The notes beneath the pieces were generated by a model. The model worked only from the letters and a program-made list of their open reading frames with translations, was not told where the DNA came from and did no database searches. Shown piece after piece: positions 12,149 to 24,354 of a stretch of DNA of 64,000 nt (position 1 is the stretch's first letter; every line of letters starts with the position of its first letter). A program made the position numbers and the translations under genes. Where the stretch lies: contig JAESUZ010001271.1 in NCBI GenBank assembly GCA_017311185.1, forward strand, positions 186,001 to 250,000, given 5' to 3'. This DNA is from Proteles cristata cristata. Lineage: Eukaryota > Chordata > Mammalia > Carnivora > Hyaenidae.

Positions 12149-13254
12149 ACAGAAAATAAAGATTACTTTAAAAAAATCCTGCCAGTGTAATAGCTTAGTT
12201 GCATGTATAAGGACATGTTTATTGAACTGACAAAGGAGTTTTGCAAATGTTTGTTTATCTAGATTTGTTCTGTGGAGGTGCCATTTTAAGAGAAGTAGCA
12301 AAACAGAAGTTTTGTGAATCATCAGGGCTAGGAGGGAATAGTTTTTAACTGAACCCTTTGCCAATATTGCAGTCTGTTGTAGTATTTATTAATTAGCACT
12401 TAGATTTTAAAGTCAATCAGCAATCCATCTTTCAGAGACTGTATCTCCTTGGAAGCACGTCTGACGTGAATCCTTTATTGGTCGTGGAAGAAGTCCAGTC
12501 TAATGATAGCAGCTGAACAAAGCATTGTAGTACTTTGAAGGAAATATGTCAGCTGAGTCCTAAAATAGTACATTTTTTTAAAAGTAAAAACCTGCAATTT
12601 AAAGTTACTCTTGTCTGCTTCAAAATTCTTATTTAACATTTAAGGAATTTAATTTTCTGGGCAGGCTTACTAGAGTTAGAACCAAAATTCAAAGGGTAAG
12701 TCATTAAGGAGTTTATTATGTGGGACATAAATATAGAGTTAATTTTTATTATACTTTAAAATTTAATTTGATTAGTATATAGAATGGACAATATTCACTA
12801 TAACATTTTAAAAGCATAAAGGATCGCACAGTCATCCAATTCTTGAGATAATCCCAATCAGGAGCCTTAGTGAATTTTTCCAGAGAGGTGCGTAAGCAAA
12901 TAGGCTTGACTCATAAAATATAGACATCAAATAGGAAACAAGTTTCAACTTTATAGTGGCTGAATACAAAAAAAAGTAGATAAAAATGGCAGTGACGAAT
13001 TTAACAATTTGGAAATCCTTAGGTCCTTCTGGTGGTGTCAATGAGTTTCAGAAATTTGGGTGTCAAACCTGAAATAGCAAGCAGAGGCTGGACCAATGAA
13101 AGTTTCTTTTAAGGCTAAGGAATGAGATTGAGATGGAGACCTCCTGTTTGTTGGCCACTCTAACAGCTGAGACAACTTGCTCCCAAATGATAAAATTCCT
13201 ATTGCTTACTATCCTTATCATTGTATTTATTAATCCTATGAGACTGTGTTTTAT
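12149..13254. other. No recognised feature
   Basis: Non-coding, AT-rich. Minus-strand frames of 60-76 codons at 12134-12364 and 12832-13041 match no known family. Confidence 0.5.
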
Positions 13255-13270
13255 AAAACTACACACAGTA

Positions 13271-13496
13271 GGGGCGCCTGGGTGGCTTAGTCGGTTAAGC
13301 GTCCGGCTTTCCCTTAGGTCATGATCTCGCGGTTCGTGGGTTCGAGCCCCACGTCGGGCTCTGTGTTGACTGCCAGCTCAGAGCCTGGAGCCTCTTTCAG
13401 TCTGTGACTCCCTCTCTCTCTGACCCTCCCCTGCTCTTGCTGTCTCTCTCTCTCTCTCCTAGAAATAAATAAAACATTAAAAAAAAATAAAAAGAA
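13271..13496 (+). mobile_element. Feline SINE, young (Fc) type
   Basis: Complete element: GGGGCGCCTGGGTGGCTTAG, intact B-box-like GGGTTCGAGCCCC, GCTGACTGCCAGCTCAGAGC, TCTGACCCTCCCCTGCTC, CCTAGAAATAAATAAA and ACATTAAAAAAA. Flanked by 16-base target duplications with one mismatch (AAAACTACACACAGTA at 13255-13270 and AAAACTACATACAGTA at 13497-13512). Many CpGs survive. Confidence 0.95.
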
Positions 13497-13534
13497 AAAA
13501 CTACATACAGTAGACTGTTTCTTCACTAATATTC

Positions 13535-13690
13535 CACAAAGGAGTGGTTTTTAAACTTGAGTGAGCATCAGAATCACACTGCCAGCTGATTTAAAGTGCA
13601 TTTTCTCAAGCTCCAACCACAAGGGATTTTGACCCAGGATATTTGAGGTAAGGTCTGGAGTCGGCATTTTGGGTAATCCCTCCGATGATG
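13535..13690 (+). mobile_element. MER5A/B-like DNA transposon
   Basis: GGAGTGGTTTTTAAACTTGAGTGAGCATCAGAATCAC matches the MER5 head (CAGTGGTTCTCAAACTTGAGTGTGCATCAGAATCAC). Further right, GAGGTAAGGTCTGGAGTCGGCATTTTGGGTAA and GATGATGCT continue the pattern. Confidence 0.75.
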
Positions 13691-14870
13691 CTATCAAAGT
13701 CATCCTGTGAGCTTCCACCTCACAAATGGAAAAAGTACAATGAGAAATGTGTAGAAATTTGGGGGTTGTCCAGGCCCAATGTCAAGTCACACCAAGGAAA
13801 TATCAATGTTACAGCTCACTTGAACTCCCTCCCTGGCTTTTTCATGTTTAAAATCACCAGACAGCAGCTTCAAAGCCAAACGTTCAGACAACTTTAATTC
13901 AAACTCTAAAATTACAACCATAAATTTAATGTGCGTTTTTCCTTGCTGAATCCTTAATTTTTTTTTCACACAACAGGTAGCCTCGTTTACATGAATAGAT
14001 GAGAAAATTTATGTGAGCAATTTTAGAACCTGGTGGGTAAAAATTAACCTCCTGTATCTTATGCTTTAACACAGGGGGGACTTTACTCATTCCTACTAAT
14101 CAGTATTCCTTTTTATTTCTTTTATTACAAAAGGAGCTATGATCTGCCTTTGCAATAAAGCTTTTCCTTTAATATCACAATATAATTTTCTTTGAAATGT
14201 TAAATCCATTGAAACTTAATCTGAGAAAATTATATCAGCTGGAATTGGCTTTGGGACCAGCATTTCAAATTTTTACATTTAAATTAATTGTACATATATA
14301 ATATCATGCTGAGAGTCATTTTCCCAGAATGTAGCCTACCTTTTATTAGATAACCAAGAGTTAAGCATTTTGGCATTCTTGATTAACTTTTCAAAGTCAC
14401 CAGCACCAAGTTTAGCAATTCTTGACATACATTCAGGGCCATTCTGTATTCCCTATTCTTGCCTTGGGCTCAGTGCTACTGACCTAAGGTTCTACTTGTT
14501 ATTTTACTCTTTGACTCCCTGTTTAGTTGGCTTTAATGACATTGACAAGACTTTTTACTGAGGAAATTCAAGACTACTATTTGGCCAAATCTATATATGC
14601 TTGCCAAGTAGTCCCCCTACCCAAATTGCCATAGCAACCAAAAAGATTGCAGGTGCCTACATTATAGAATCATACACTGAACAGATGTCATCATTTACAA
14701 AGTGGTGCTTTGTTGAATCTGAATGGTTCTAGCAGCTGCAAACAGAATTACTCCTTCAGAAATTTCAGAGGATCAAACCACAAAAATATCCATGACGTGT
14801 CATTGTAAAGAGCCAAGTGGAACATAAAGGATAACTCACCTTGGGGGTGAATACCACATGTGCACACATG

Positions 14871-14872
<2 letters not shown>
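13691..14872. other. No recognised feature
   Basis: Non-coding, AT-rich. Short frames at 13685-13897, 13787-13969 and 14370-14561 have no recognisable domain. Confidence 0.5.

Positions 14873-14902
<30 letters not shown>
14873..14902. repeat. (CA)n microsatellite
   Basis: About 15 perfect CA dinucleotide units. Read on the minus strand it creates an artificial Val-Cys repeat in a 149-codon frame. Confidence 0.97.
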
Positions 14903-14904
<2 letters not shown>

Positions 14905-15330
14905 CTCTTCTTCCTTATTCACTGAAAGGGACCTATAAAGAGTATGTTGAGGACCTGAATGGCTTACAGTTAGGACTGAGACATTAACGTGGTTGGAATA
15001 TAGGATGGTACTCTTTGTCCAAAAAGGGTCTTGTCTAAAAATGGAGATGGCAGATAGCTGACAATATATGACAGGCATGTCCTGTCCATATGACTGGACT
15101 CCCTGAACAAAAACACAGTTCCAGAGATTGTTAACATTGATTAGTGACTGAAGATTCCAGATGACTGCAAATATGCTGTCTTTCTGGAAAGGAAGTAACA
15201 TAAATGTGATCACATTTAATGTAACTGGTATGAATGAATATACAAGGTTATTAGAAAACAGATTCCAACAAAGGTCATGAGGCAATAAAAGGGGTAAAAT
15301 AATCTGTAAGGATCTTTTGTAGAGTAGTTA
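14903..15330. other. No recognised feature
   Basis: Carries the longest open frame of the window (minus strand, 14836-15285, 149 codons), but it includes the translated CA microsatellite and shows no domain. An LTR-like origin is possible (AATAAAAGG near 15286-15294), but I could not support it. Confidence 0.4.
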
Positions 15331-15350
15331 TAGGTAGACTATACAATTTA

Positions 15351-15790
15351 TTTTTTTTATAATTTTATTTTTAATTTTTATTGTTTCATGCTAACATCCT
15401 TTATTAATATATGCTTTTTTCTGTATCGCTATTTTTAATTTCTTAATTTACATCCAAGTTAGTTAGCATATAGTGCAACAATGATTTCAAGAGTAGATTC
15501 CTTAATGTCCCTTACCCATTTATCCCATCCCCCCTCTCACAACCCCTCCAGTAACCCTCTGTTTGTTCTCCATATTTAAGAGTTTCTTAGATTTCCCCTC
15601 TCTGTTTTTATATTATTTTTGCTTTCCTTTCCTTATGTTCATCTGTTTTGTGTCTTAAAGTCCTTATATGAGTAAAGTCATTTGATATTTATCTTTCTCT
15701 GACTGACTAATTTGGCTTAGCACAATACCCTCTAGTTCCAACCACATAGCTGCAAATAGCAAAATTTCATTCTTTTTAATTGTTGAGTAA
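15351..15790 (-). mobile_element. 5'-truncated L1 with target duplications and extra 3' segment
   Basis: Antisense L1 3' region: ACATCCAAGTTAGTTAGCATATAGTG, CCCTCTGTTTGTTCTCCATATT, TTAGCACAATACCCTCTAG and GCAAAATTTCATTCTTTTTAATTG. It is bounded by 20-base target duplications differing at one base (15331-15350 and 15791-15810). The T-rich tail lies at the left edge as expected for a minus-strand insertion. Between that tail and the usual L1 3' end lie about 70 bases (15361-15430) that do not look like L1 and contain two AATAAA signals on the minus strand. This is a candidate 3' transduction. Confidence 0.88.
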
Positions 15791-15810
15791 TAGGTAGAGT
15801 ATACAATTTA

Positions 15811-16714
15811 CATCTTGAAACAAGAAAAGTACATAGATGTTGAGACTGATCCTGAAAGGATACTGAAGAAGAATATTGAAATGATCCTCAAAGTAGGTTA
15901 TATTCATTTACTCAAAAACAGTGGATATTTCTCATTCTTGTGAAACAAGCAAGCAAATTTCTAGTGGTCTTCCAAATGAAGTAGGAAATCTAGGCAAATA
16001 TACAGTAAATAACCAGAACGCTTTTCTTAGTGTGCTTACTGATGGCTTTAAATGTCTATTCCTTATACTCATGAGATGTGTTGTCTCTGATATTCTTCAG
16101 TATATTTCAGCAATGTAGACAGGTGCTACAGGTATTAAAAACTTAAGGACCATCGTAGTATTTTCTTTCCTATTACAAGCAAGCACAAAATAGAAATTTA
16201 ATAAGCAATAGGGAAACTTAAAATCATGCCCTCACTATTGCTGATTTTATATCCAAAGCAAGTGGCAGATTTTTAGTCTATTAAAAACAATGAGTTTCAC
16301 TTCTGGCAGAAAACTTAAGAGTATTATGAACCTATAATCCAAAAAGAAAATTTTATCCAAGACACAAAATCAAACTTTTTGAAGCCAAATTTTATTAAAT
16401 AGAACAGATTTAAAAAGCAAGGGATTATGTTGCTTTTTTTCCTATTTTTGTATTGACTGCCAGTGCTAAAACTATTCTAGCCAATGTACTTTGAGAAATC
16501 AGAAGTACTACTCAGTTGAGTTTTGAGTCACACTGAAAGGCAAGATCTACTGCTTATACTAGATGTCCTCTCACTTAAGCTGAGAGATTTTTCTTTCATA
16601 TAAACAATCTGCAGGATCATAATCACTCAAAAACAATTATCATTATGGCAAAGAGGGAGGAGTAGATCTGAAAACAGGCCACTTTTAGAGGATCTGAAAG
16701 TAATGTGAATGGTT
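15811..16714. other. No recognised feature
   Basis: Non-coding sequence. The 65-codon frame at 15921-16118 has no recognisable domain. Confidence 0.5.
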
Positions 16715-17180
16715 ACTTATTGCCATGTATAAGCCACTACCAAACTAATGACTTAATCATCTATTATTGCTTACGAGACATTACTTCTGATCTAGGCCTG
16801 ACCAGGCTCATTTTGGCTGTGTTTTTTCATGGTGACAATCACCTAGAAGCTGGTTGTCAGCTAGTCTCAGCTGGGATGGTTTTTGTCTGCTCTATTAACC
16901 TTTTGCTTTCAGCAGGATGAGGGTTGCTGGCATGATGGTTAACGAGGGCCAAGACAATCAACAGAAATGTGAAAATCTTCCTGAAGGTCATGTTCATACC
17001 TCCACACCTTGGTTACATTGCATTCTCCTGATAAAAGCAAGTTGCAAGACTGGTCTAAATATAAGAAAGCGCAGAAATAGACTCCATCTTTTGATAAGAA
17101 TTGCAAAGAACTGTGGCAATTGCTACCACAAACAGTATGTTCAGGAAGTATGATATGTCCTCTGCTGACCTCCTAGAGAA
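16715..17180 (-). mobile_element. MLT1-like LTR (ERVL-MaLR), diverged
   Basis: In plus orientation TTGCCATGTATAAGCCACTACCAAACTAATGACTTAATCATC and the following TATTATTGCTTACGAGA resemble the antisense MLT1 phrase about non-aligned ACCACCCCAAAACTTAGTGGCTTAAAACAACAACC...TTATTGCTCACGA. CAGCTAGTCTCAGCTGGG follows in the expected order. Very diverged. The family call is tentative. Confidence 0.55.
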
Positions 17181-17832
17181 AAACACAGCTTTTATAGCAC
17201 AACATTATAGAAGTGTCTAAAATTTCTGGAGACCGCTACCACCTTTAGTTGAAATACCTCAGCCCTGTGCTCCAAACTATTTTACAGAAGCTGTGGCAGA
17301 AATGGACTTTTTAAGGCATATATTAAGGCCTGATTGCACATACAGTACAGCTTTGGGATGCTCAGTGAATGTGACTGAACTGACTGGGAAAATCCTAAAG
17401 AGCTGAAGGAAAAGAAACTCATCTATAAAAAAACATAAATTGCCTCAAGTTCTACAATATTCCATGAAGCAGTAACCTGTCCCTGGCTCCTTTGTCTAAT
17501 TTTCCTTTTGGCTAGGAAGGTCCAATGTCTGGTTATAAGAGGATGGAAAATTCTGCTGTGTGTTTGGTCAGGCCTGTAACTAAATCCTGATGCCATCTTG
17601 GAACCTCAGACTTCGAATCTTCTATTGAAACTTCACAGAAAAATTGAGAACTATTCATAAATGTATGCACGTCATATTGGTTTTAAGCTATTTGTGGGAT
17701 ATTGTCTAAAAATTGCTGAAATGTGCATTATGAAAAATTTGTTTTTGTAAGTAAATATATTTTAGCTATGAATTCACATCTAGTTCCAAAATAGGTTTTA
17801 AACAACTACAAGCAATATAAGTTAAGCTCAAA
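17181..17832. other. No recognised feature
   Basis: Non-coding sequence with no assignable repeat. Confidence 0.5.
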
Positions 17833-18001
17833 TTTATTTTTTTAAATGTTCATTTATTTTGAGAGAGAGAGAGGAGAGAGAGAATCCCAAGCAGTCTCTG
17901 TGCTGTCAGCCCAGAGCCTTACCTGGGGATCTATCCCACAAACTGTGAGATGATGACCTGGAGTCACAATCAAGAATTGAATGCTTAACCTACTGAGCCA
18001 A
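17833..18001 (-). mobile_element. Carnivore SINE, diverged and 5'-decayed
   Basis: Antisense order: TTTAAATGTTCATTTATTTTGAGAGAGAGAG, CAGTCTCTGTGCTGTCAG, CCCACAAACTGTGAGATGATGACCTG, GAATGCTTAACCTACTGAGCCA. The final GCGCCCC head is missing or decayed. Confidence 0.88.
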
Positions 18002-19994
18002 TTAAAGTTGATCTTAAGTAAGCTTTAAAAAATGTAAGGAAAAAATGCATCACAAATAAGATCTGTACACAAAATACACATCTTGAATGTTTATGCACTG
18101 ACAATTGAATAATTGCCCACATAAATTTTGGCAACTGATGCATAGAATGGAACCAAATTTCACAGTGTAGTATGGTGCACTGCAGAAGCTATAGTTTTTT
18201 CTGCCTCATATTTTCATGTTTTCCTTTAGAGAACGTCATATCTAGTTTTGTACCTATGATAGGAATTATCAATCATAGTAAAAATAAATGTAAATATTGA
18301 ATAAGCAATATGTAAATCAACTAATCTGGCTTACAAATTGAGAAAAACTTCTATCTTAAATTATAAATTCTCTATATGATTTCTTTTCCTATAGACTGAA
18401 AATGGGTATTTTATAAGTTGAAAAACCTTAGCAAGTTAATAGTACTGTACTTAGAAGAATAGCAATAGATATAACTTGTGTTACAGTTTCAATGGTTCTT
18501 AAAAAAGGAAAACATATTTTGTCTATATTTTGGTCTACAAGAGTATTTGTCACTTAGAATTATGTGTTGATGTTTAGCTATAGATCACAGTTTTGATTTA
18601 AACCTTACTTTACCCATCAGTGGGAAATTTCCTTGATTTTATGGATACCAAGCCAGTGAGAGAATAGTAGACCAGTCAAGAAATCCTGGACTAAGTTTAG
18701 AGTCCAGGATCCATGAATCATGATTAACAACATAAACAGTCCAAAGCTGGAGTCAAAGCAGGTCATATGTACAAAGAAGTTTGAGATTTCTTTAAAATCC
18801 ACCCCCTTCGAAGTCCCCCCACCCTGCCCCATAGGAATGATTGCAAAGAAGTAAGGAAACCCAGTGCTGGTTTCTTAATCCTTTATCTCTTTGCTTTTTA
18901 TCCACGGATAAAGGGGGACTTGGTTGGCACCAGAAACTAGCAAAAGCTCTCTTGATTACACCATCTGAGTGCTTTAGAATTACTTGCTGAGAAACTCCCG
19001 CAAGCATGATGCAGTCTCCCTGCCCTTTGATCTGACAAAGACTTTTCTGTGCAGCACGAGTCCTGCCCTTCTTGTGTGGCACAGACAGCCTTGTCTCTGT
19101 GGGGTTGCGGTTACCAGCCAAGCATTAAAAACAGCACAAGGATTAGAGGGTATGATACAGTAAAGAGACAGATAGTTAACCATTACTATCGAAAAGAGGG
19201 AGAATGTAATCAAGAGCACTTTATTAAGAAATCACTGGTTCGAGGGACGAAGCACTTTGGAATGGAAAGTCCAGAATTCTGTCCAGCAAGTCTGTAAATT
19301 TGGAATGTCACTGTATTGCTCAGTCATATGTTTTTGTTGTTTTTTTTAAATAATTGCTAAAGAGTAATCGAATCAAGGTCCATCATAGCCAGTTTCCATC
19401 ATTCCATCATTGCAAGAGTTTCCATCATTGCAAGAGTGGCGACAAAACTTTTTCAGTTATCGTCGATAATGTTAAGGTGGATATCCTGCCCTTCCGACCG
19501 ACACAGATAGTATAGTCCCAGTAAGGTCATGGTTACAGGGTGACACAAGGTTAGCCAGATCTGCAATGGCAGTCAGAACAATACATAGATGGCAGGGCAG
19601 GTCATGAGGGAAGGGACTGCGAGAACCAACTGCGTGCACCCTTAAGAGGGAGGACATAATTACAGGATACAAATATCTCAGCGGAAAGAGCATAAAGTGG
19701 AAAAAAGAAAATTAGCGTGACAGTGACAAATGACCTAAATTTCCTTTTCAAGGAGGAACAGCTGAGCCAAAGTAATAATAATAATTAAAACAGAAGTTCT
19801 GAGAGTAAAAGTAGTTGAACCTGATACTGAAAAATGTCTCCATATTCAGAGTTGATTAATATTTAAAATCCTCGTATCAAAAATGAAAGTCATTTTCCAT
19901 CTAAATTCCCTGCCCCCACCCCATTCATCTTCTTTTCTTCCTGCCTTCCTACCAGCTCTTCACGACCTGCCATTATCCTGCTTCTCCTGGATTA
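18002..19994. other. No repeat assigned; slightly GC-richer block
   Basis: From about 18780 to 19640 the sequence is somewhat richer in G+C and keeps scattered CpGs, unlike its surroundings, but it is not a CpG island. Frames up to 109 codons (18792-19121, minus) show no domain. A short tandem duplication at 19402-19437 is listed separately. Confidence 0.4.
19402..19437. repeat. Two-copy 18-base tandem repeat
   Basis: The unit TTCCATCATTGCAAGAGT occurs twice without mismatch (19402-19419 and 19420-19437). A partial copy, TTCCATCA, sits at 19394-19401 just upstream. Confidence 0.9.
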
Positions 19995-20755
19995 TGATAC
20001 TGGTGATATTTTTAATATCTTCTCTACCTTTTCTCCTCACGTTCATCACATTCAGCCTGTAAGATCAGTCACTTTCATCCTCTTTATTCCCTGAATTCTC
20101 CCTTTTCTTCCCAACTCCATGGCCACTAACCTAATTGAGGCCCACTTCCTTCTAATCTGCACCCAGGAGGGCAGTTGCTCTTCAACCCCAAGCTCTTTTC
20201 TTTCTCAAGAATCTTCTCACCTGCTGTGGGATGTGTCTTCCAAATGCACAGCTGTAATTTTGTCATTTCTCGGAACAGAAATACTCCAGGCTGTCTGTAC
20301 TAAGCAATGAGAGAATACCTACTCTTTGAATTCAAGCTTCTCCTTTGCTTCAACACGATCCATCTTCTGGCATTATCTTGCCTCTCCCCCACACAAAAGG
20401 GCATTGCACTTTCCAAATTTAGTCTAAGCTTACCTTTTCTAGTCTTTTGTTTTAGAAGTCCCTCCACATGTGTGCCTACACTTCAACATTCAGCTCGACT
20501 GGTGCTCATCCATGAAGTTTCCATGACCCTAGAAGGCAATCTCTTCTTCACAAACACTTGGTCCCTGTGTTTCTAATTACCCTGATGCCATTCTCATTTG
20601 GGTAAAAAGAGTACATCCTTGGTCACAACTCCTCCTTGTTTCATTGTACACTTCCTGAGAGTAAGAATCCAGCCCGTTTGTCTGCTATGTAAACTATTAG
20701 GTGCTGTATATGCAAAGTTTGAATAAAGGTTTATGAATGAATAAAGTGATAAAGA
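19995..20755 (+). mobile_element. L2-like (CR1-clade) LINE 3' region
   Basis: The right part is the firmest. Here CACTTCCTGAGAGTAAGAATCCAG, GGTGCTGTATATGC and GAATAAAGGTTTATGAATGAA follow the L2 3' end. Upstream, CTCATCCATGAAGTTTCCATGACC and the pyrimidine-rich text fit the L2 untranslated region. The left limit is uncertain and may be nearer 20440. Confidence 0.55.
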
Positions 20756-21986
20756 TTAATGTTAAAAATCATTTACTTAAATGTGAATGAATTTAGACTT
20801 AGTCATTTAAAGATGTCACCATTCTTACCAAAATAGAAAAAGAAAGCAAACCAAATGTTATTTCATGTTGAATAAAGTCAGTAGCATTTGCCTCACCTAA
20901 TTGGTAAACAACCTTATCCAAACTAGCCTCATGCTGGGCTCAGCTGTTTTATATTATCAAACTTCATAACCAAGAAAGTTGCCTGTACACTTGAAGGAAG
21001 ATATAACAATGTTAATTAAGGCTATTTCTGAAGTAGACTATTTGTGGTAATTTCAATATTGTTTCATATTTCTGCTTTTCTAAAGACTATAGCATCTATA
21101 GCCAGACAATCAATATTAGTAAGGAAAGAGTTTGAACAGCGGATTATCTTTGACAGACGATTGTAAAGATAGAAGTTTTGATCTGGATAGTGCTAAAATG
21201 TGAGAATACAAAAAGTTAACCTGTATAGATTGAGGGAACAAAATTTATATTTTGAAACTGTAACACTAAAAGCAATTAAAAATACAGTGAAGAAGACAAA
21301 AAACTTGATGTGAAAAGAACAGAGACTTGTTACTGTTGATAAATAATATAATAAAAGTTTGAACTAAGATTGTACCAGTAGGAGGAAAGTTCAAACCCTT
21401 ATCAATGAGTTTTGATTAACAATTCAGTGAGGTGACTGAATGAGCAAGAGGATCTTTTAATATTAAAAGACTGTTCATAACCTGATTGATAAATAAGGGT
21501 TTGCATTTAATGCTCAGAGGTAGTGGTTAAGTGACGCAAAAGTTAGCTGACAGAATGGGCTACTGTAGATGGTTCTAACAGAAAGAAGGGATATAAAGAA
21601 GTTATCAGGGAAAAGAAACCTAATTTGTGAGCTCTTATCTGCAGGGACTTCTGGTCAGCTTGAGTCATGCAGTCAGAAGAGATAAGAGAGCTTCCTGTTG
21701 AGATCTTTTAAAGAAAGAAATGCTGCCAAGAGCTGGGTCTGCAGGAAAGATGGTGACAACTTTGTCTAAAAAGAACCAGTAGCTTTTCTGAAGGAACCAT
21801 GTGACTTTATAAAGCAAAAGGTAGAGGTGGAATGGGCTATAACTTAGGGATGAAGGTAGTGAGTTTGGTAATGATAGGTAAGTGGTTTGATTTACAAGTG
21901 ATAGATACCAATTAGTAATAGACACCCCAAGTTTGTATTGTGTGTGTGTTTGTATATATACATTATATGTATGTAATACATATTTT
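20756..21986. other. No recognised feature
   Basis: Non-coding, A-rich sequence. A short (TG)n/(TA)n stretch at about 21938-21965 precedes the next SINE. Confidence 0.5.
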
Positions 21987-22158
21987 TAATTTTTTTTTTT
22001 TTGGAGAAAATAAGGGTGTGAGTGGGGGAGGAGCAGAGAGAGAAGGAGAATCTTAAGTAGGCTTCATGCCCAGTGAGAAACGCAAGGTGGGGCATGAGAT
22101 CATGACCTGAGTCAAAGTCGAGAGTCAGATACTCAATCGATGAGGCCATCCAGGCACA
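21987..22158 (-). mobile_element. Carnivore SINE, older SINEC subfamily
   Basis: T-rich tail, then GGAGAATCTTAAGTAGGCTTCATGCCCAGTG, CATGAGATCATGACCTGAGTC and GATGAGGCCATCCAGGCAC: antisense of the older type with a short body. Highly diverged. Confidence 0.85.
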
Positions 22159-22599
22159 CTCTGCATTGTATATTTTTAAGTCTTTATTTTATGGCCTACA
22201 CTTGGGCATTTAGGGTGACCGCTATATCTGCCACTATTTTAAATATAGAAATCTATAGAAATGTAATATTAATGTTATCAGTTTTACTTATTGGGAGGTA
22301 ACAACTCCACAAGCTTTGTAAGCATAATTCAGCTTGTACCAACTATATAAAATTTAATTGTCATGCCTAGGAGGAAGCAAACTTCATAGTGAACTCTACA
22401 ATTTTACCCTTATTTTGTGAATAGAAGGATCTAAATCCTTGGAGTTACCGTCTATCTTTTACTAAAATACATATCATTCCTTCTTTTTAGCTACCGACAT
22501 TAGATTAGATGAAACAGGAGGAGCTAAATTACTTAATTCCATTTCAACATTCTCTTAAACCAAGAATCACAAAATGCTCATGGTGTGGATTAGAACAGA
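22159..22599. other. No recognised feature
   Basis: Non-coding sequence with no assignable repeat. Confidence 0.45.
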
Positions 22600-22760
22600 G
22601 AAGACCCATATTGTAGTTCTACCACCAAGACTCATTAGCATTTTGAGCTCGGCGAAGTGAATAAATCTTTCTGTACCACAATGTCCTCTTCTATAAGGTG
22701 GATATTTCAGCTGCAGGAACTATAAATTTCCCTGATATAAATATTCCCACTGTGGCCAGT
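22600..22760 (+). mobile_element. MIR-family SINE fragment (tentative)
   Basis: CTCGGCGAAGTGAATAAATCTTTCTGTACC and TGTCCTCTTCTATAAGGTGGATA fit the MIR core (TTGGGCGAGTTACTTAACCTCTCTGTGCC...CCTCATCTGTAAAATGGG) with gaps. Confidence 0.5.
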
Positions 22761-24130
22761 TTATCAACTCTCTCAGAAAATTCTTGAAAATTTAATAATC
22801 AACTGTAGAGGGTGAGTAGTATCAGTAGGAATTAAATCTAGCATACAGTGGTTGAGGGGAATAGATTTAGGAAGTTCTAGGAAGCAAGGCATGAAGAGTA
22901 GAAATAATGACTTAAAGACAGACAAATCAGATTTAAATCAACAAGGAAGTCCACAAATAAGATCATTAACTTCAAAAGCTATAGAATAAATACTCGTAAC
23001 AATAAGTAGAAAAGATCTATAAAATTGTAATGCTTGGAAGATTGAAAGCTGGAAAACATATGGAGGAGAAATATATGAAGTATGTCAATTTAGTTAAGTC
23101 TGTAAGGGGTAGAGTTTTATAAAATGGTATGGTCCCTTATTAAAAGTTGGTACACAAAAAGAATTGTTATAGACACTGCAGCACAAAGCCAAATTTATAT
23201 ATACTAGTTTTTATGTACCAACAGCTGGTTACAGGCAGCCTGGAATGTTAGGTAGGATGGTCCTCAAGACCTACCCTATTAAGTTTTGCTCAAGGTAGGA
23301 ACAAGGTAGAATAATGAGGTAGTTGTTACCTAGTTCCAGATTAGTGTCTGTGCCGCTGCCTTCAGAATTTCCCAGTTACAAGTCCACTCCTACTTCTATC
23401 CCAGGATCATTCCTACTCTCGTTTATATAAAACTTTATTTACCTAAGTCTCAGCCCTTCTTGGTACCAATGGTGATTCCAACAGACCTTCCTAATTAGTT
23501 CAAGGAATGCAGTCTTGTCTCTTGGGCTCTCACATGGCGAATCTTCTGTGTGTGCATCTCACCAAACTTGTCTACGCTGGTAGACTGTACCAAAGAAAAA
23601 CTTTCCCAAGAACCTAACTATTCAAAGTCTAGATTTCACCAAGTTTGCTTTCCTATGATTTTAGCCTGGTTTCTGTTTAGTGCTCTCTCTAGAATCAGTA
23701 AGCTGGGTTCTTTTTCCTTGAGCCACAGTTTTCTAACCACTATTGGCATGATTTATGAATGGAAACTTTTCCAGTAGTTGCTGATTATTGAACTAACCTC
23801 ACACAGATTACTTTCTAAATTTCATCATAGTTATACTTATCTTTTTCCATGAGGTTTTGAACTGCCTAATTCATTCTCTGTGGATGGCTGCTGTACTGAA
23901 TAACTTACATTTAGGTCTGGCCCAGCTATATGTCTTGGTGTGTTTTTATCTTCCTATAATACTGCTCAGGATCTTTATGCCCCCCAGGTCACCCTCTAGC
24001 CTAGGCCCTAATCCACATTATACCATACCAAAACCCATAGGAACACTCTGTTTTGGGGTGGGCAGGTAGAAAATTCATGGAAAATTATAAATCCATAGGA
24101 CCCAAGTGTCTCATTAAAAAAGCAGTCAGG
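22761..24130. other. No recognised feature
   Basis: Non-coding. Frames of 70-75 codons (23550-23777, 23857-24069) show no domain and no splice-consistent context. Confidence 0.45.
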
Positions 24131-24339
24131 GAAGTGCCTTGGTGCTTCAGTCAGTTAAGCATTTGACTTTGGCCCAGGTCAGGATCTCACGGTTTGTGGG
24201 TTTGAGCCCCGCATCAGGCTCTGTGCTGAAAGCTAGCTCAGAGCCTGCAGCCTGTTTCGGAATCTGTGTCTCCCTCTCTCTCTGACCCTCCCCTGTTCAC
24301 GCTGTCTCTCTCAGAAATAAAAAATAAAACATTAAAAAA
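24131..24339 (+). mobile_element. Feline SINE, young (Fc) type
   Basis: Contains CTCACGGTTTGTGGGTTTGAGCCCCGCATC, CTAGCTCAGAGCCTGCAGCC, TCTGACCCTCCCCTGTTCAC and AACATTAAAAAAA. Bounded by perfect 15-base duplications AAAAAAGCAGTCAGG (24116-24130 and 24340-24354). The head is mutated (GAAGTGCCTTGGTGC). Confidence 0.93.
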
Positions 24340-24354
24340 AAAAAAGCAGTCAGG

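Noticed and set aside
14836..15285. 149-codon minus-strand frame, the longest in the window
   Set aside because: Its C-terminal part is the translated CA microsatellite (Val-Cys repeat) and the rest shows no domain. No splice, promoter or homology support.
18780..19640. Possible CpG island or promoter
   Set aside because: Only scattered CpGs and modest G+C. No dense cluster, no adjacent exon.
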